This document shows positions 23,648 through 32,475 of a stretch of 37,887 nucleotides of DNA, piece after piece (position 1 is the first letter of the stretch; every line of letters begins with the position of its first letter). This DNA is from Acidobacteriota bacterium. GTDB taxonomy: Bacteria > Acidobacteriota > Blastocatellia > RBC074. The stretch covers positions 1 through 37,887 of the forward strand of contig JACPYM010000102.1 in NCBI GenBank assembly GCA_016196035.1, written 5' to 3'. The position numbers were made by a program, and so were the translations under genes. The notes under the pieces were generated by a model. The model was not told the origin of the DNA. It ran no database searches and was given only the letters and a program-made list of their open reading frames with translations.

Positions 23648-24472
23648 GTGAGCAAAGTACGTTTGTGCGGATTGGGGTTGTTATTGGCGCTGGGCGTGCT
23701 CACGTCAGGCTGTATCAGCATCGAGCAGGAAATCTTTTTGCAGCCGGACGGCAGCGGCGATTTGCTGTTATTGATCACGCTGCCCGATTTTCCCGCTGAC
23801 ATGAAAAGCGGCGGCATGAGCGCGGGCGATCCGGCGGAGGCAATGCAAAAATTCAAAACCGAAATCGCGACCAAATTGCCGCCGACGATCAAGCTGAAAG
23901 AGGCCAAAGAATTGAAGCAGAACGGCACGCTGGGCTTTTACGCGCTCTTTCAATTCAAAGACATCAACGAAGTCCGCACCGTAATGACCAACGTTATGAA
24001 AGAGAGCGCCCAGGGCATGTCCGGCGGCAGCGCCAGCCCAACAAAGCCTGCGGAATGGAACGTCAAGCTGGTCAAACAAGGCGTGGCAACGAACTTCACC
24101 CAAACGTTTTACACCGACATGGCCGAAGCCAAAGTCGAGACCAGCGGCAATGTCGAAGTCAGCGTCAAACCGCCACCCAAACCCGCGCCCGCCCCCAGCA
24201 CGGCCCGCGCAGGCCGCCGTCCGGCAAGCAAAGCGGCAACCAAACCAGCCGCCGCTGACGAAGCCAGCGGCGGAATGAAAATGGAAGGCATGGAAGGGCT
24301 GGCGCAAATGATGCTGGGCGCGATCAAGTTCCGCTTCACTTTGCATACGCCGACGCCGATTACTTCTTCCAATGCCGATCTGGTCTTGGGCGGCAAAACG
24401 GCGCTCTGGAACTGCTCGCTGGCGGCGTTCGCCAAAGAGAAAAGGCCGATTGAGATGAAAGCGAGTTATTGA
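23648..24472 (+). CDS. LppM-like lipoprotein
   Basis: 274 residues from GTG 23648, with AAGGAAG at good spacing. The signal peptide ends in lipobox LTSGC (Cys22). The mature start ISIEQEIFLQPDGSGDLLLLITLP matches the LppM-type domain found in cyanobacterial and actinobacterial lipoproteins. Residues 175-215 are a Pro/Ala/Lys-rich linker, followed by a short C-terminal beta domain. Probably anchored on the outer face of the inner membrane or in the outer membrane; function unknown. An inverted repeat lies on each side of the gene. Confidence 0.8.
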   Translation: MSKVRLCGLGLLLALGVLTSGCISIEQEIFLQPDGSGDLLLLITLPDFPADMKSGGMSAGDPAEAMQKFKTEIATKLPPTIKLKEAKELKQNGTLGFYALFQFKDINEVRTVMTNVMKESAQGMSGGSASPTKPAEWNVKLVKQGVATNFTQTFYTDMAEAKVETSGNVEVSVKPPPKPAPAPSTARAGRRPASKAATKPAAADEASGGMKMEGMEGLAQMMLGAIKFRFTLHTPTPITSSNADLVLGGKTALWNCSLAAFAKEKRPIEMKASY

Positions 24473-24514
24473 TGCGTGCGTCACTGGCAGCGACCTGAAC
24501 GCCACGGTGCAGAC

Positions 24515-24587
24515 GTTTAGAGTTCAAGCTTTAGCTTGTCAGCGCGCGTGCAGCACGCCAAAACAAACTAAAGTTTGAACTCTAAAC
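24515..24587. repeat. 20-bp inverted repeat
   Basis: GTTTAGAGTTCAAGCTTTAG (24515-24534) is inverted at 24568-24587 with one mismatch; the 33-nt interior is GC-rich with GCGTG/CACGC. It is downstream of the LppM-like gene and has no U-tract. Only copy in the window. Confidence 0.75.
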
Positions 24588-24648
24588 GCCTGCGCCGGAT
24601 GGCTTCGGCTACTGCCAATGACCCGCCTAACCAAGGGCTGTGAAGTTG

Positions 24649-25476
24649 ATGCTGATTACCAGTCCGGCCAATGAACGCCTTAAACACGCGCGCCGCGTGC
24701 GTGAGGGACGCGAGCCGGAATTGATCTTTGTCGAAGGCGAGCGGCTGGTCGAAGAGTGTTTGCAGGCCCAGTTGCCGCTGCTGGCCTGCTTTCACGAAGC
24801 CGCACCAGCCGCGCGGACGCAAGCGATCCTGGCGGAATTACAGCGGCGCGGATGTCCGCTTTATCCGACCACAGCGGCAGTGCTGGCGACGCTCAGCGAT
24901 ACGGTGAATCCGCAAGGCGTCGTCGTGCTGGCGCAACGCCCAACAACTGGCTTGACCCAAATGCTGACAGCACCGCACCCGCTCATCGTTGCGCTGGATG
25001 CCGTGCAAGACCCCGGTAACTTCGGCACCATCGTGCGCACGGCTGAGGCCGCTGGGGCAAGCGGCGTCGTGGCGCTGAAAGGTTCCGTAGACGCTTTCGC
25101 CCCCAAAACCTTGCGTAGCGCGATGGGTTCGGCCTTTCGCTTGCCCATCGTAAGCGGCTTGACCGACGCCGCGTTGCTGGCACAAGCGCGCGCGGCTGGC
25201 TTGAAAGTGCTGGCGACCGCCGCGACCGCCGCAATGCGCTACGATCAATTCGACTGGCGGCAACCGGCGTTGCTCGTGTTTGGCAACGAGGCGCACGGCG
25301 TCAGCCAAGCGCTGCTGGATGCTTGCGATGCGCAGATCAGCATTCCGTTGCAAGCGCCGGTTGAATCGCTGAACGTGGCGGCGGCGGCGGCGGCAATTCT
25401 GTTTGAAGCCGCGCGGCAACGGCGTTCCTGGGTACGCACCGCTTCCAGCGTGCGGTCTTGGCAAGAAATAGAATGA
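24649..25476 (+). CDS. SpoU/TrmH-family RNA 2'-O-methyltransferase
   Basis: 275 residues from ATG 24649; a GTG at 24640 is too close to the AAGGG site (24633-24637). N-terminal RNA-binding domain (residues 1-90) and C-terminal SPOUT knot. Motif 1 [16 protein letters not shown] (near residue 122), motif 2 [11 protein letters not shown] (near 205) and motif 3 [20 protein letters not shown] (near 232) are all intact. It methylates 2'-OH in rRNA or tRNA; RlmB/TsnR-like by domain order. The last about 15 residues ([15 protein letters not shown]) are encoded by repeat family A and are not part of the family fold, so the original stop has been overwritten. Confidence 0.9.
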   Translation: MLITSPANERLKHARRVREGREPELIFVEGERLVEECLQAQLPLLACFHEAAPAARTQAILAELQRRGCPLYPTTAAVLATLSDTVNPQGVVVLAQRPTTGLTQMLTAPHPLIVALDAVQDPGNFGTIVRTAEAAGASGVVALKGSVDAFAPKTLRSAMGSAFRLPIVSGLTDAALLAQARAAGLKVLATAATAAMRYDQFDWRQPALLVFGNEAHGVSQALLDACDAQISIPLQAPVESLNVAAAAAAILFEAARQRRSWVRTASSVRSWQEIE

Positions 25477-25548
25477 TGCTGAAAGGGTGCCCTTCGGCAT
25501 TATTCGGTCTCACTCGAAGACCGCACGCTGGAAGCGGTGCGCACCCAG
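25427..25548. repeat. Dispersed ~122-bp inverted-repeat element, family A copy 3
   Basis: Left arm from CCTGGGTACGCACCGCTTCC at 25427; right arm ending GGTGCGCACCCAG at 25548; the arms pair over 32 bp with one mismatch. The interior matches copy 1 (9053-9174) in reverse orientation. The first 50 bases are translated as the C-terminus of the methyltransferase. Confidence 0.85.
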
Positions 25549-25601
25549 AGACAACCTAACGCAACAAACTTACACGCGCTGCCGTATGATCCCGCGTGAA
25601 T

Positions 25602-26411
25602 ATGACCGTGCCCGAAAAAAACGAATTTCCCAATCGCATCGAATACTATTTGCGCCGCTTCTTTGAGCGCGTCGGCGGCGCGTTGGATTTCGCCTTGCGC
25701 CGTCCGCTGAACCCGCAAGCGCGCACGGACTTGTCTGCCCTTCTGCCACAGATCGAACAGGCCATCGAAGCCAAGTTGCGGCGCGAGGGCGCGCGTGTCA
25801 TTGCGCCCAACCTGATCGAGTTGCGCTACGACTATGAAACCTACGGCCAGATGACCGACGCGCGGCGCGAGTATTTGCAGAAAGAATTGCAGGCCAGCTT
25901 GTATGAATATGTCGTCAACCACCGCTACACGACGCTCGACAAGTTGCAGGTCAAACTGGCCTTCGATGTCTTCACGCGCAAGCTGACCATCAGCGCGACA
26001 TTTCCCGACGAAGCGGCTGCCGTGGCGACCAAACAAGCTTTGCCCGGCGCGGGACAAGTAGCATTGCCTGCCGCGCCGGCGAATGAACAAGCAAAAAGCT
26101 GCACGCTCACTTTGCGCGCCATTGACCGGCAATTCTTCGGCACGTTGCACACGCAACTGCACGGCAACGAAACGCGCGCGGGCCTTGGACGCAGCCACGA
26201 CAACCCGCTGTGCCTCAACGATTCGACCGTATCGAGCTTTCACGCGGCCTTCACGCTGACGCCCAACGGCACGCTCTGGCTGACCGATTTGGGCAGCAGC
26301 AACGGCACGTTCGTCAACGATGTCCGCCTGGGCGAAGGTGACAAAGTGATTGTGCGCGCAGGCGATAAATTGCGCTTTGGGGATATTGAAATAAAGCTGG
26401 AAGTACAATGA
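25602..26411 (+). CDS. FhaA-like protein: DUF3662 plus FHA domain
   Basis: 269 residues from ATG 25602 (GTG 25596 possible). The N-terminal domain (about residues 8-130: [15 protein letters not shown]...Y-E-T-Y-G) resembles DUF3662 of actinobacterial FhaA. After a linker, the FHA domain (about 165-265) carries the phosphothreonine-binding marks G-R-S, S-S-x-H (TVSSFHAAF) and SSNGTFVND. It should bind a phosphorylated partner at the membrane or cell-wall machinery. The next gene encodes a penicillin-binding protein, the same pairing as fhaA/pbpA in Actinobacteria, so a role in control of peptidoglycan synthesis is inferred. No Ser/Thr kinase is in the window. Confidence 0.87.
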   Translation: MTVPEKNEFPNRIEYYLRRFFERVGGALDFALRRPLNPQARTDLSALLPQIEQAIEAKLRREGARVIAPNLIELRYDYETYGQMTDARREYLQKELQASLYEYVVNHRYTTLDKLQVKLAFDVFTRKLTISATFPDEAAAVATKQALPGAGQVALPAAPANEQAKSCTLTLRAIDRQFFGTLHTQLHGNETRAGLGRSHDNPLCLNDSTVSSFHAAFTLTPNGTLWLTDLGSSNGTFVNDVRLGEGDKVIVRAGDKLRFGDIEIKLEVQ

Positions 26412-26419
26412 TTCGATCT

Positions 26420-26473
26420 GGCGCAGCCTTTGGAGCGCGGCGGCCTGTGCCGCCGCGCTCCAAAGGCTGCGCC
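26420..26473. repeat. Perfect 25-bp hairpin between FHA and PBP genes
   Basis: Arms 26420-26444 and 26449-26473 (starting GGCGCAGCCTTTGGAGCGCG) are exactly complementary with a 4-nt CTGT loop. It fills the 73-nt gap, ending 11 nt before the next ATG. It may lower read-through or translation of the downstream gene. Confidence 0.88.
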
Positions 26474-26484
26474 GTTTCAATGTT

Positions 26485-28275
26485 ATGAGTTTTCCATTTA
26501 TTGCAACCTTGATTTTCCTCGGCGGCCTTGGGTTTCTGATCTGGTCGTTATGTCTATCGGCCTGGCGGTATCGTTCCAGCGCAGCCGAACCAGATGCCGC
26601 CGCCGTGCCGGATGATTTCGGCCCGCGGTTGACCAGCGCACGCTTGCGTTACGTGCGTTGGGCGTTTGCGTTGCTGGTGCTGGCGGCGTTCGGCTTTCAC
26701 GTGTATTGGGGCTTGTTCTCGACCGGGCCGTTCGGCGAGAACGCCGCCTTTGCCGCGCTCAAAAACAAACGCGACCAGCGCAACCGGCGCGACGAAGAGG
26801 CCAATTTGCGCGGCTGGATTTTTGACCGGCACCGCGATTACAAACGCACGCTGGCGAAATACCGCTTCATCAACGGCAAGATCGTGCGCGATTACCCGCT
26901 CGGTCAGGCATCAGCGCATTTGATTGGTTACGGCGGTCTATTGCGCGGCGATGCGGCGATGGAACGCGCCGTGGCGGCCCAACCACCACGCGCAGAGGAA
27001 AAAAGCTGGTGGCATAAACTCAGCGGCTTTTGGAGCGAAGAACAAAAGGTCGCCGTCGGGCCTGACCTGGTGCTGACGATTGATTACGACTTGCAGAAGG
27101 CGGCGTTTGAACAGTTGCAGAGCGTCTCTAAAGGCGGGCGCGGCGCGGTGGTCATGCTCAACCCGCAAACCGGTGAAGTGCTGGCGCTGGTGAGCACGCC
27201 CAGCTTCGATCCCGACGATGTGAACAACGATCCGACCTGGGCGAAAATTTTCAGCGATGTCAAAAACCGTCCGCTGCTCAATCGCGCGTTGAACGAATAC
27301 TACCTGCCCGGCTCGACCTTTAAGGCGCTGACCGCCGCCGCCGCCATCGAAGCGCGCAAAGACGATCTCTATTTCACCAGCGTCGCCGGCGGTTGGACGC
27401 CGCCCAATTCAGGCCGTCCCATCCGCGATGACGAAGGCGAGGCGCTGGGCCGCTTGAATCTGACCGAAGCGTTTGTGCATTCGTCGAATCAATACTTCGC
27501 GCAACTCGGCGTCGAGTTGGAGCGGCAACGCATGGGCGAAGCGGCGGCGCGCTTCGGCTTAAAAGTACACGCCACGCCCGGCGCTTCTATCGGCACCGGC
27601 GTTGAGCGCGGACTTTGGAACAGCGAGAACAAAGTGCTGTCAGACGTGTTTGCGCCGCTCAATTCGACCTTCGTCAACGGTAACAAGATCAGCAAGTACG
27701 ACATCGCGCTCGAATCCATCGGGCAGGGCTACGTGCAAATGACGCCCTTTCAGATGGCGCTGATCGCGGCGGGCGTGGCGCACAAACAGGGATTGGTGAT
27801 GCGGCCCAAACTGGAAATGGAACGCACGCCCGTCATGCTGAGCCAGGCGATGACCGCGCCCACGGCGGCGCGCGTGCGCGAATTGATGAAAGCCGTGGTT
27901 GAACGCGGCACGGCGGCGGGCGTTTTCAAACAGACGATCACAACCAAAGGCATCACGGCGGGCGGCAAAACGGGCACGGCGCAACGCGAAGTCACGGTGA
28001 TTGATCCGGCGACGGAAAAGCCGGTGATGATCCGTGATGAACGGGGCCGCACGCGCGTCAAAAAAGAGTTCCGCATTGATTCCTGCTTTATCGGCTTTGC
28101 GCCGTTCGATAATCCGCAGATCGCCTTTGCCGTCGTGGTCGAAGGCGGTGGTTATGGCGCGAAGACCGCCGCGCCGATTGCCGCGAATTTGCTGGTGAAA
28201 GCCAAAGACCTGGATTTGCTGAAAGCGCCGCCGCCCGTGTTGGCGAGTGGCAATGTGACCGCACCGCGCAATTAA
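26485..28275 (+). CDS. Penicillin-binding protein, class B-type transpeptidase (PbpA/FtsI-like)
   Basis: 596 residues. Two N-terminal hydrophobic segments (residues 5-27 and 57-75) anchor it, one more than the usual single anchor of class B PBPs. The short non-catalytic domain (residues 100-190, LRGWIFDR then [14 protein letters not shown]) is followed by the transpeptidase domain with all three active-site motifs: S277-T-F-K280, S333-S-N335 and K495-T-G497. It cross-links peptidoglycan in the periplasm. Linked to an FHA protein upstream, as PbpA is to FhaA in Actinobacteria; no rodA is adjacent. No ribosome binding site stands out after the hairpin. Confidence 0.92.
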   Translation: MSFPFIATLIFLGGLGFLIWSLCLSAWRYRSSAAEPDAAAVPDDFGPRLTSARLRYVRWAFALLVLAAFGFHVYWGLFSTGPFGENAAFAALKNKRDQRNRRDEEANLRGWIFDRHRDYKRTLAKYRFINGKIVRDYPLGQASAHLIGYGGLLRGDAAMERAVAAQPPRAEEKSWWHKLSGFWSEEQKVAVGPDLVLTIDYDLQKAAFEQLQSVSKGGRGAVVMLNPQTGEVLALVSTPSFDPDDVNNDPTWAKIFSDVKNRPLLNRALNEYYLPGSTFKALTAAAAIEARKDDLYFTSVAGGWTPPNSGRPIRDDEGEALGRLNLTEAFVHSSNQYFAQLGVELERQRMGEAAARFGLKVHATPGASIGTGVERGLWNSENKVLSDVFAPLNSTFVNGNKISKYDIALESIGQGYVQMTPFQMALIAAGVAHKQGLVMRPKLEMERTPVMLSQAMTAPTAARVRELMKAVVERGTAAGVFKQTITTKGITAGGKTGTAQREVTVIDPATEKPVMIRDERGRTRVKKEFRIDSCFIGFAPFDNPQIAFAVVVEGGGYGAKTAAPIAANLLVKAKDLDLLKAPPPVLASGNVTAPRN

Positions 28276-28512
28276 CCCTGGGTTTTGTCCTTCCTTGATC
28301 GCGCCTGCCCGCGCTTCAGCCAAAGCGCGCACTTACTTGCTAAAAACTCGGCCCGCCATTCAGGCACAGCTTTTGAAGGTAATCCTACCGGACTGACGAA
28401 GCTCAGGTGTAAACCATCTATTCGTGTGTATTAGCGCCTGGGCCTGCAATCTGCGGATGACAAAAATGTTCTTCACCTCGACTATCTCTACATTTATGCG
28501 GGAATCGCCGGA

Positions 28513-30003
28513 ATGAGTGTCTTTCATCATCCTCAATTACTCAGCACGTTTTTGCGTGAGGTGCAGGCGCTGGCACTGACCTCGACAGCCTCGTTAGAGC
28601 AGCTCCTCGCTACCATCGCGCCGCAACTGGGCGCGCTGCGGGCGGGCATTTGGTCAAAGGAAGGAGGAAACGAATTGCTGTGCCGGACGTGGTATTTGCC
28701 CATGCATCCGGCCCGCCGGGCGGCGTTAAAAGCGCTCAAGCAATTGCCCGAACGCCGCCTGATCCAAGAGGCATTGCAGTGGCGCGCCACCAGCCCGTTG
28801 CAGCGCGGTTTGTTGCATGGCGCGCTGGCCGAATGGCTGGTGTTGGTGCCTGTGCACACAGGGCCACAAAGCGTGCTCGGCATGCTGAGCCTGGTTTTTC
28901 AGGAAACAGATCGCCTGGTGCCGGAATCCGTTTTGGCAGGCTTACAACTATTGGCCGCCTTGTTGGCCGAAAAACACTGGCCGCCAGAACCTGTGCTGGC
29001 ACCCGGCTTTGACAATGACACCTTGCGGGTCGAGTTGAGCCGCCACTATGACTTCAGCGGCTTGCTAGGGAACAGTCAGGGAATGCGGCAGGTTTATGAA
29101 CAGATCGCGCAAGTCGCATGCGCCAAAACAACGGTGCTCATTGGTGGTGAATCAGGTACAGGCAAAGAATTGGTGGCGCAAGCCTTGCACCGCAATTCGC
29201 CGCGGATAGACGGGCCTTATCTGAAGGTCAATTGCGGCGCGCTGAGCGACAACTTGATCGAAAGCGAGTTGTTCGGCCATGTGCGGGGCGCTTTTACCGA
29301 TGCCCACACTGACAAACCAGGCCGTTTTGAATTGGCGCACGGCGGCACGTTGTTGCTGGATGAAATCGGCGAACTGACAACCCATGCCCAAGTACGTTTG
29401 TTGCGCGTGCTGGAAAGCGGGGAATGCGAACGGCTGGGCGCGACGGACATCATCCAAACCGATGTGCGCGTGATTGCCGCGACCAACCGCGATTTGAGTG
29501 CTGAGGTCGCGGCTGGGCGCTTTCGCGCAGACCTGTTTTACCGGCTCAATCTCTTCCCGATCACAATTCCGCCTTTGCGGGAACGCAGCGAAGATATTCC
29601 GGTACTAGCCGCGCAGTTCCTCGGAGAGTTTGCGCGGCAACACAAGAAAGCCTTGAAGGGCTTTACGCCACACGCCTTGGAAATGTTGACCAGTTACGAT
29701 TGGCCGGGCAACGTGCGGGAGTTGCAGAACGCCGTTGAACGCGCGGTCGTCGTCGCCACTGGCAAGGCGATTCAACCGCACGAATTGCCCGCCGCCGTGC
29801 AAACCGCCAGCACCGCCGGCCTGACCGCCAATTACAACCTCACCGCTGCCGTCGAAGCTTACGAACGAGACCTGATTTGCGCCGCCCTTACCACCACACG
29901 GGGCAAACGCGCCCCCGCCGCCGAATTGCTGGGCATCAGCGAACGCCTGCTCGCTTACAAACTGAAAAAATATCTGATCAATCCGACGCTCTATAGCGGT
30001 TGA
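28513..30003 (+). CDS. Sigma-54-dependent transcriptional activator (GAF-AAA-HTH)
   Basis: 496 residues. Residues 1-165 form a GAF-like sensor domain with no phosphorylation site. The AAA+ domain has Walker A G212-E-S-G-T-G-K218-E, the sigma-54 contact loop G259-A-F-T-D263-A264 (consensus GAFTGA; the second Gly is Asp here), Walker B GTLLLDEIGEL, and the R-finger region. A Fis-type HTH closes the protein (LICAALTTTRGKRAPAAELLGISERLLAYKLKKY). Domain order matches NorR/FhlA-like activators that sense a small ligand. A sigma-54 promoter for the nitrate reductase gene lies just downstream, so it probably activates nitrate assimilation. Signal unknown. Confidence 0.92.
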   Translation: MSVFHHPQLLSTFLREVQALALTSTASLEQLLATIAPQLGALRAGIWSKEGGNELLCRTWYLPMHPARRAALKALKQLPERRLIQEALQWRATSPLQRGLLHGALAEWLVLVPVHTGPQSVLGMLSLVFQETDRLVPESVLAGLQLLAALLAEKHWPPEPVLAPGFDNDTLRVELSRHYDFSGLLGNSQGMRQVYEQIAQVACAKTTVLIGGESGTGKELVAQALHRNSPRIDGPYLKVNCGALSDNLIESELFGHVRGAFTDAHTDKPGRFELAHGGTLLLDEIGELTTHAQVRLLRVLESGECERLGATDIIQTDVRVIAATNRDLSAEVAAGRFRADLFYRLNLFPITIPPLRERSEDIPVLAAQFLGEFARQHKKALKGFTPHALEMLTSYDWPGNVRELQNAVERAVVVATGKAIQPHELPAAVQTASTAGLTANYNLTAAVEAYERDLICAALTTTRGKRAPAAELLGISERLLAYKLKKYLINPTLYSG

Positions 30004-30168
30004 CCACAGCGAAAAAGTTTTCCGAGCCGGAAGCGGTCTCCGACAATTTTGTTGAGGTCGTGCTAACCAGGCAAAACCTGCCGCTGTCCGCCAAGCTAGT
30101 TTTCTTCACCACTAACATCGTTGCCGCACAGCGAGATGCACTTTTCGACAAGCTTGCCAACTAGGTGC

Positions 30169-30184
30169 TGGCACAACCCTTGCC
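30169..30184 (+). promoter_or_regulatory. Sigma-54 promoter of the nitrate assimilation genes
   Basis: TGGCAC-AACCC-TTGCC at 30169-30184 matches the sigma-54 -24/-12 consensus (TGGCACN5TTGCW) at every position but the last. GG (30170-30171) and GC (30182-30183) are correctly spaced. The start would be near 30195, about 63 nt before the ATG at 30258. The activator gene ends 166 nt upstream, leaving room for enhancer sites; a CAGG-N5-CCTG near 30070 is one weak candidate. Confidence 0.8.
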
Positions 30185-30257
30185 AAGCTCACTGTCAGGC
30201 AACGCGAAAACTTGTTCGTAACGCCCGCAAATAACGACAACAAAACCACACGCGCCA

Positions 30258-32399
30258 ATGACTGCCGCCGCACAAAGCCAACCGAAACCGACCGCTACGC
30301 ATTGCCCATATTGCGCGCTGCAATGCGGTGTGTTGCTGACGGGCGCGCGCGCGGACATCGCGTTACACGGCAATGTGGCATTCCCGGTGAATCAGGGCGC
30401 GCTCTGCATCAAGGGTTGGACGGCCACCGAAGTGCTCAATCACGAAGAGCGCCTGTTGCGCCCGCTCAAACGCAACGCGCGCGGCGTGCTCGCGCCGGTC
30501 GAATGGGATGAAGCGCTCGACACGATTGCGGCGGCGTTCAAAGCCACACAGGCCAAGTACGGACGCGATGCCGTGGGCATGCTGGGCGGCGGTTCATTGA
30601 CGAACGAAAAAGCCTATCTGCTCGGCAAGTTCGCGCGCGTGGCTTTGCGCACGGCGAACGTGGATTACAACGGGCGCTTTTGCATGGCGAGCGCGGCAGC
30701 GGCGGCCAACCAAGCGTTTGGCATTGATCGCGGTCTGCCCTTCCCCGTCGCCGACATCGCAGGCGCGGAAGTGATTTTGCTGGTCGGCGCAAATCCGGCA
30801 GAGACGATGCCGCCCCTCATGCAGCACTTTGAAAAGCAGCGCGCGAATGGTGGCACGCTGATCGTCGTTGATCCGCGCCAGACATTAACGGCACAAGCCG
30901 CGCATGTGCATTTGCGCGGGATGCCCGGCAGCGATGCCGCGCTGGCGAATGGCCTGTTGCATTTGCTCATCCGCGAACAGTTGCTTGACGAAGCCTACAT
31001 TGCGGCGCGCACGGAAAACTTTGCGGCGGTCAAAGCCGTCGCGGCGACGTATTGGCCCGACCGCGTCGAACGGCTAACCGGTGTTAGCGAGTCACAATTG
31101 CTGCAAACGGCGCGGCTGCTCGGTCACGCCCGCAGCGCGATGATCCTGACCGCGCACGGCGCCGAACAGCACGCGCAAGGCGTCAACAACACGCTGGCCT
31201 TTATCAATCTGGCGCTGGCCTTGGGCCTGCCCGGCAAAGCGTGCAGCGGCTTTGGCACGATCACCGGCCAGGGCAACGGTCAGGGCGGACGCGAACACGG
31301 ACAGAAGGCCGATCAGTTGCCCGGCTATCGCAGCATTCACGACGCGGCTGCGCGCCAATACATCGCCGAGGTTTGGGGCATCAACGCGAGCGAACTGCCC
31401 GGCGCGGGCAAATCGGCTTACGAACTGCTGCAAGCCTTGGGCGGCGAGATCAAAGCGCTCTTTGCGCTGGGCTTCAACTTCATGGTTTCCGCGCCTGACG
31501 CCCATCAAATCAGCGCACGACTAAACCAACTCGATTTCTTCTGCACAGCGGATTTCTTTCTTTCAGAGACGGCGCGCGTGGCCGATGTCGTGCTGCCTTC
31601 GGCGCAATGGGCCGAAGAGGAAGGCACGCTGACCAATCTGGAAGGCCGCGTCATTCGCCGCCGCCGCGCGTTGTGGCCGCCGGAAGAAGCGCGCAGCGAC
31701 ATCGAGACGCTCTGCGCCTTGGCCGCGCGCTTGGGTTGCCGCGAACAGTTCAGCTACGCCGACAGCGAAGCGGTCTTCAACGAATTGCGCCGCGCCTCGG
31801 CGGGCGGTCTCGCCGATTACAGCGGCATTAGTTACGCACGACTGGACGCGGGCGAAGCCTTGCACTGGCCTTGCCCCGAAGGCAGCGAAGGTACGCCGCG
31901 CCTGTTCAGCGAAAGCTTCCCGACGCCGACCGGCAAGGCGCGCTTTCACGCCGTGCAGCATCAAGCCGCCGTCGAAGAGCCGGACGCGGAGTTCCCGCTT
32001 TACCTGACGACCGGGCGCGTGCTGGCGCAATACCAAACCGGCGCAATGACGCGGCGTATCGCCAAGCTGAATGCGGCCAGCGGTGAACCCTGCGCCGAAT
32101 TGCATCCGCAAGTCGCGCAACGTTACTGCCTGCAAGCGGGCGCGGCAATCACGTTGGTGACGCGGCGCGGGCGCGCGCAATTCAAAGTCAAACTCACACG
32201 CGGCATCCGGCCCGATACAATCTTCGTCCCGTTTCATTGGGGCGCGGAACAATCGGCGAATCACCTGACCATCGGCGCGCTCGATCCGGTCAGCCGCATG
32301 CCTGAATTCAAAGTCTGTGCGGTGCGGATCGAACCAGCACTTACACAGAATTCTCCATTCTTAACTCTCAATTCTCTGGCAGAGAGACAGCCTAACTGA
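30258..32399 (+). CDS. nasA: Assimilatory nitrate reductase catalytic subunit (NasA/NarB-like)
   Basis: 713 residues. Molybdopterin-guanine-dinucleotide enzyme of the DMSO reductase superfamily, reducing nitrate to nitrite in the cytoplasm; no signal peptide. The N-terminal [4Fe-4S] site is complete: C16-x2-C19-x3-C23-x26-C50. Cys142 in NGRFCMAS is the expected Mo ligand of assimilatory reductases. Later marks: GQGNGQGGREHGQKADQLPGYR (near 335) and the dinucleotide-binding C-terminal domain (LYLTTGRVLAQYQTGAMTRR near 580). It lacks the C-terminal BFD Fe-S domain of some NasA. The last 16 or so residues (QNSPFLTLNSLAERQPN) come from a heptamer repeat. Followed by nirB 76 nt later, confirming the assimilatory role. 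Confidence 0.92.
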   Translation: MTAAAQSQPKPTATHCPYCALQCGVLLTGARADIALHGNVAFPVNQGALCIKGWTATEVLNHEERLLRPLKRNARGVLAPVEWDEALDTIAAAFKATQAKYGRDAVGMLGGGSLTNEKAYLLGKFARVALRTANVDYNGRFCMASAAAAANQAFGIDRGLPFPVADIAGAEVILLVGANPAETMPPLMQHFEKQRANGGTLIVVDPRQTLTAQAAHVHLRGMPGSDAALANGLLHLLIREQLLDEAYIAARTENFAAVKAVAATYWPDRVERLTGVSESQLLQTARLLGHARSAMILTAHGAEQHAQGVNNTLAFINLALALGLPGKACSGFGTITGQGNGQGGREHGQKADQLPGYRSIHDAAARQYIAEVWGINASELPGAGKSAYELLQALGGEIKALFALGFNFMVSAPDAHQISARLNQLDFFCTADFFLSETARVADVVLPSAQWAEEEGTLTNLEGRVIRRRRALWPPEEARSDIETLCALAARLGCREQFSYADSEAVFNELRRASAGGLADYSGISYARLDAGEALHWPCPEGSEGTPRLFSESFPTPTGKARFHAVQHQAAVEEPDAEFPLYLTTGRVLAQYQTGAMTRRIAKLNAASGEPCAELHPQVAQRYCLQAGAAITLVTRRGRAQFKVKLTRGIRPDTIFVPFHWGAEQSANHLTIGALDPVSRMPEFKVCAVRIEPALTQNSPFLTLNSLAERQPN

Positions 32400-32445
32400 G
32401 GTTGCCCATCGCAAAAGAATTGAGAATGAAAAATTGAGAATGGAA
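32346..32445. repeat. Heptamer-built inverted repeat (AATTGAGAATG type)
   Basis: AT-rich units (TTCTCCATTC, CTCAATTCTC) at 32351-32376 are mirrored by GAATTGAGAATG and AAATTGAGAATGG at 32417-32442. The left arm lies inside the nasA frame, and the right arm lies in the gap before nirB. The composition contrasts sharply with the GC-rich genes around it. Confidence 0.75.
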
Positions 32446-32475
32446 AGTGATTTGTATTGAACAGAGGAAATGGCA

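Noticed and set aside
25500-26480. 326-codon minus-strand frame opposite the FHA gene
   Set aside because: Shadow frame; the plus strand has clear FHA motifs and the minus-strand product resembles nothing.
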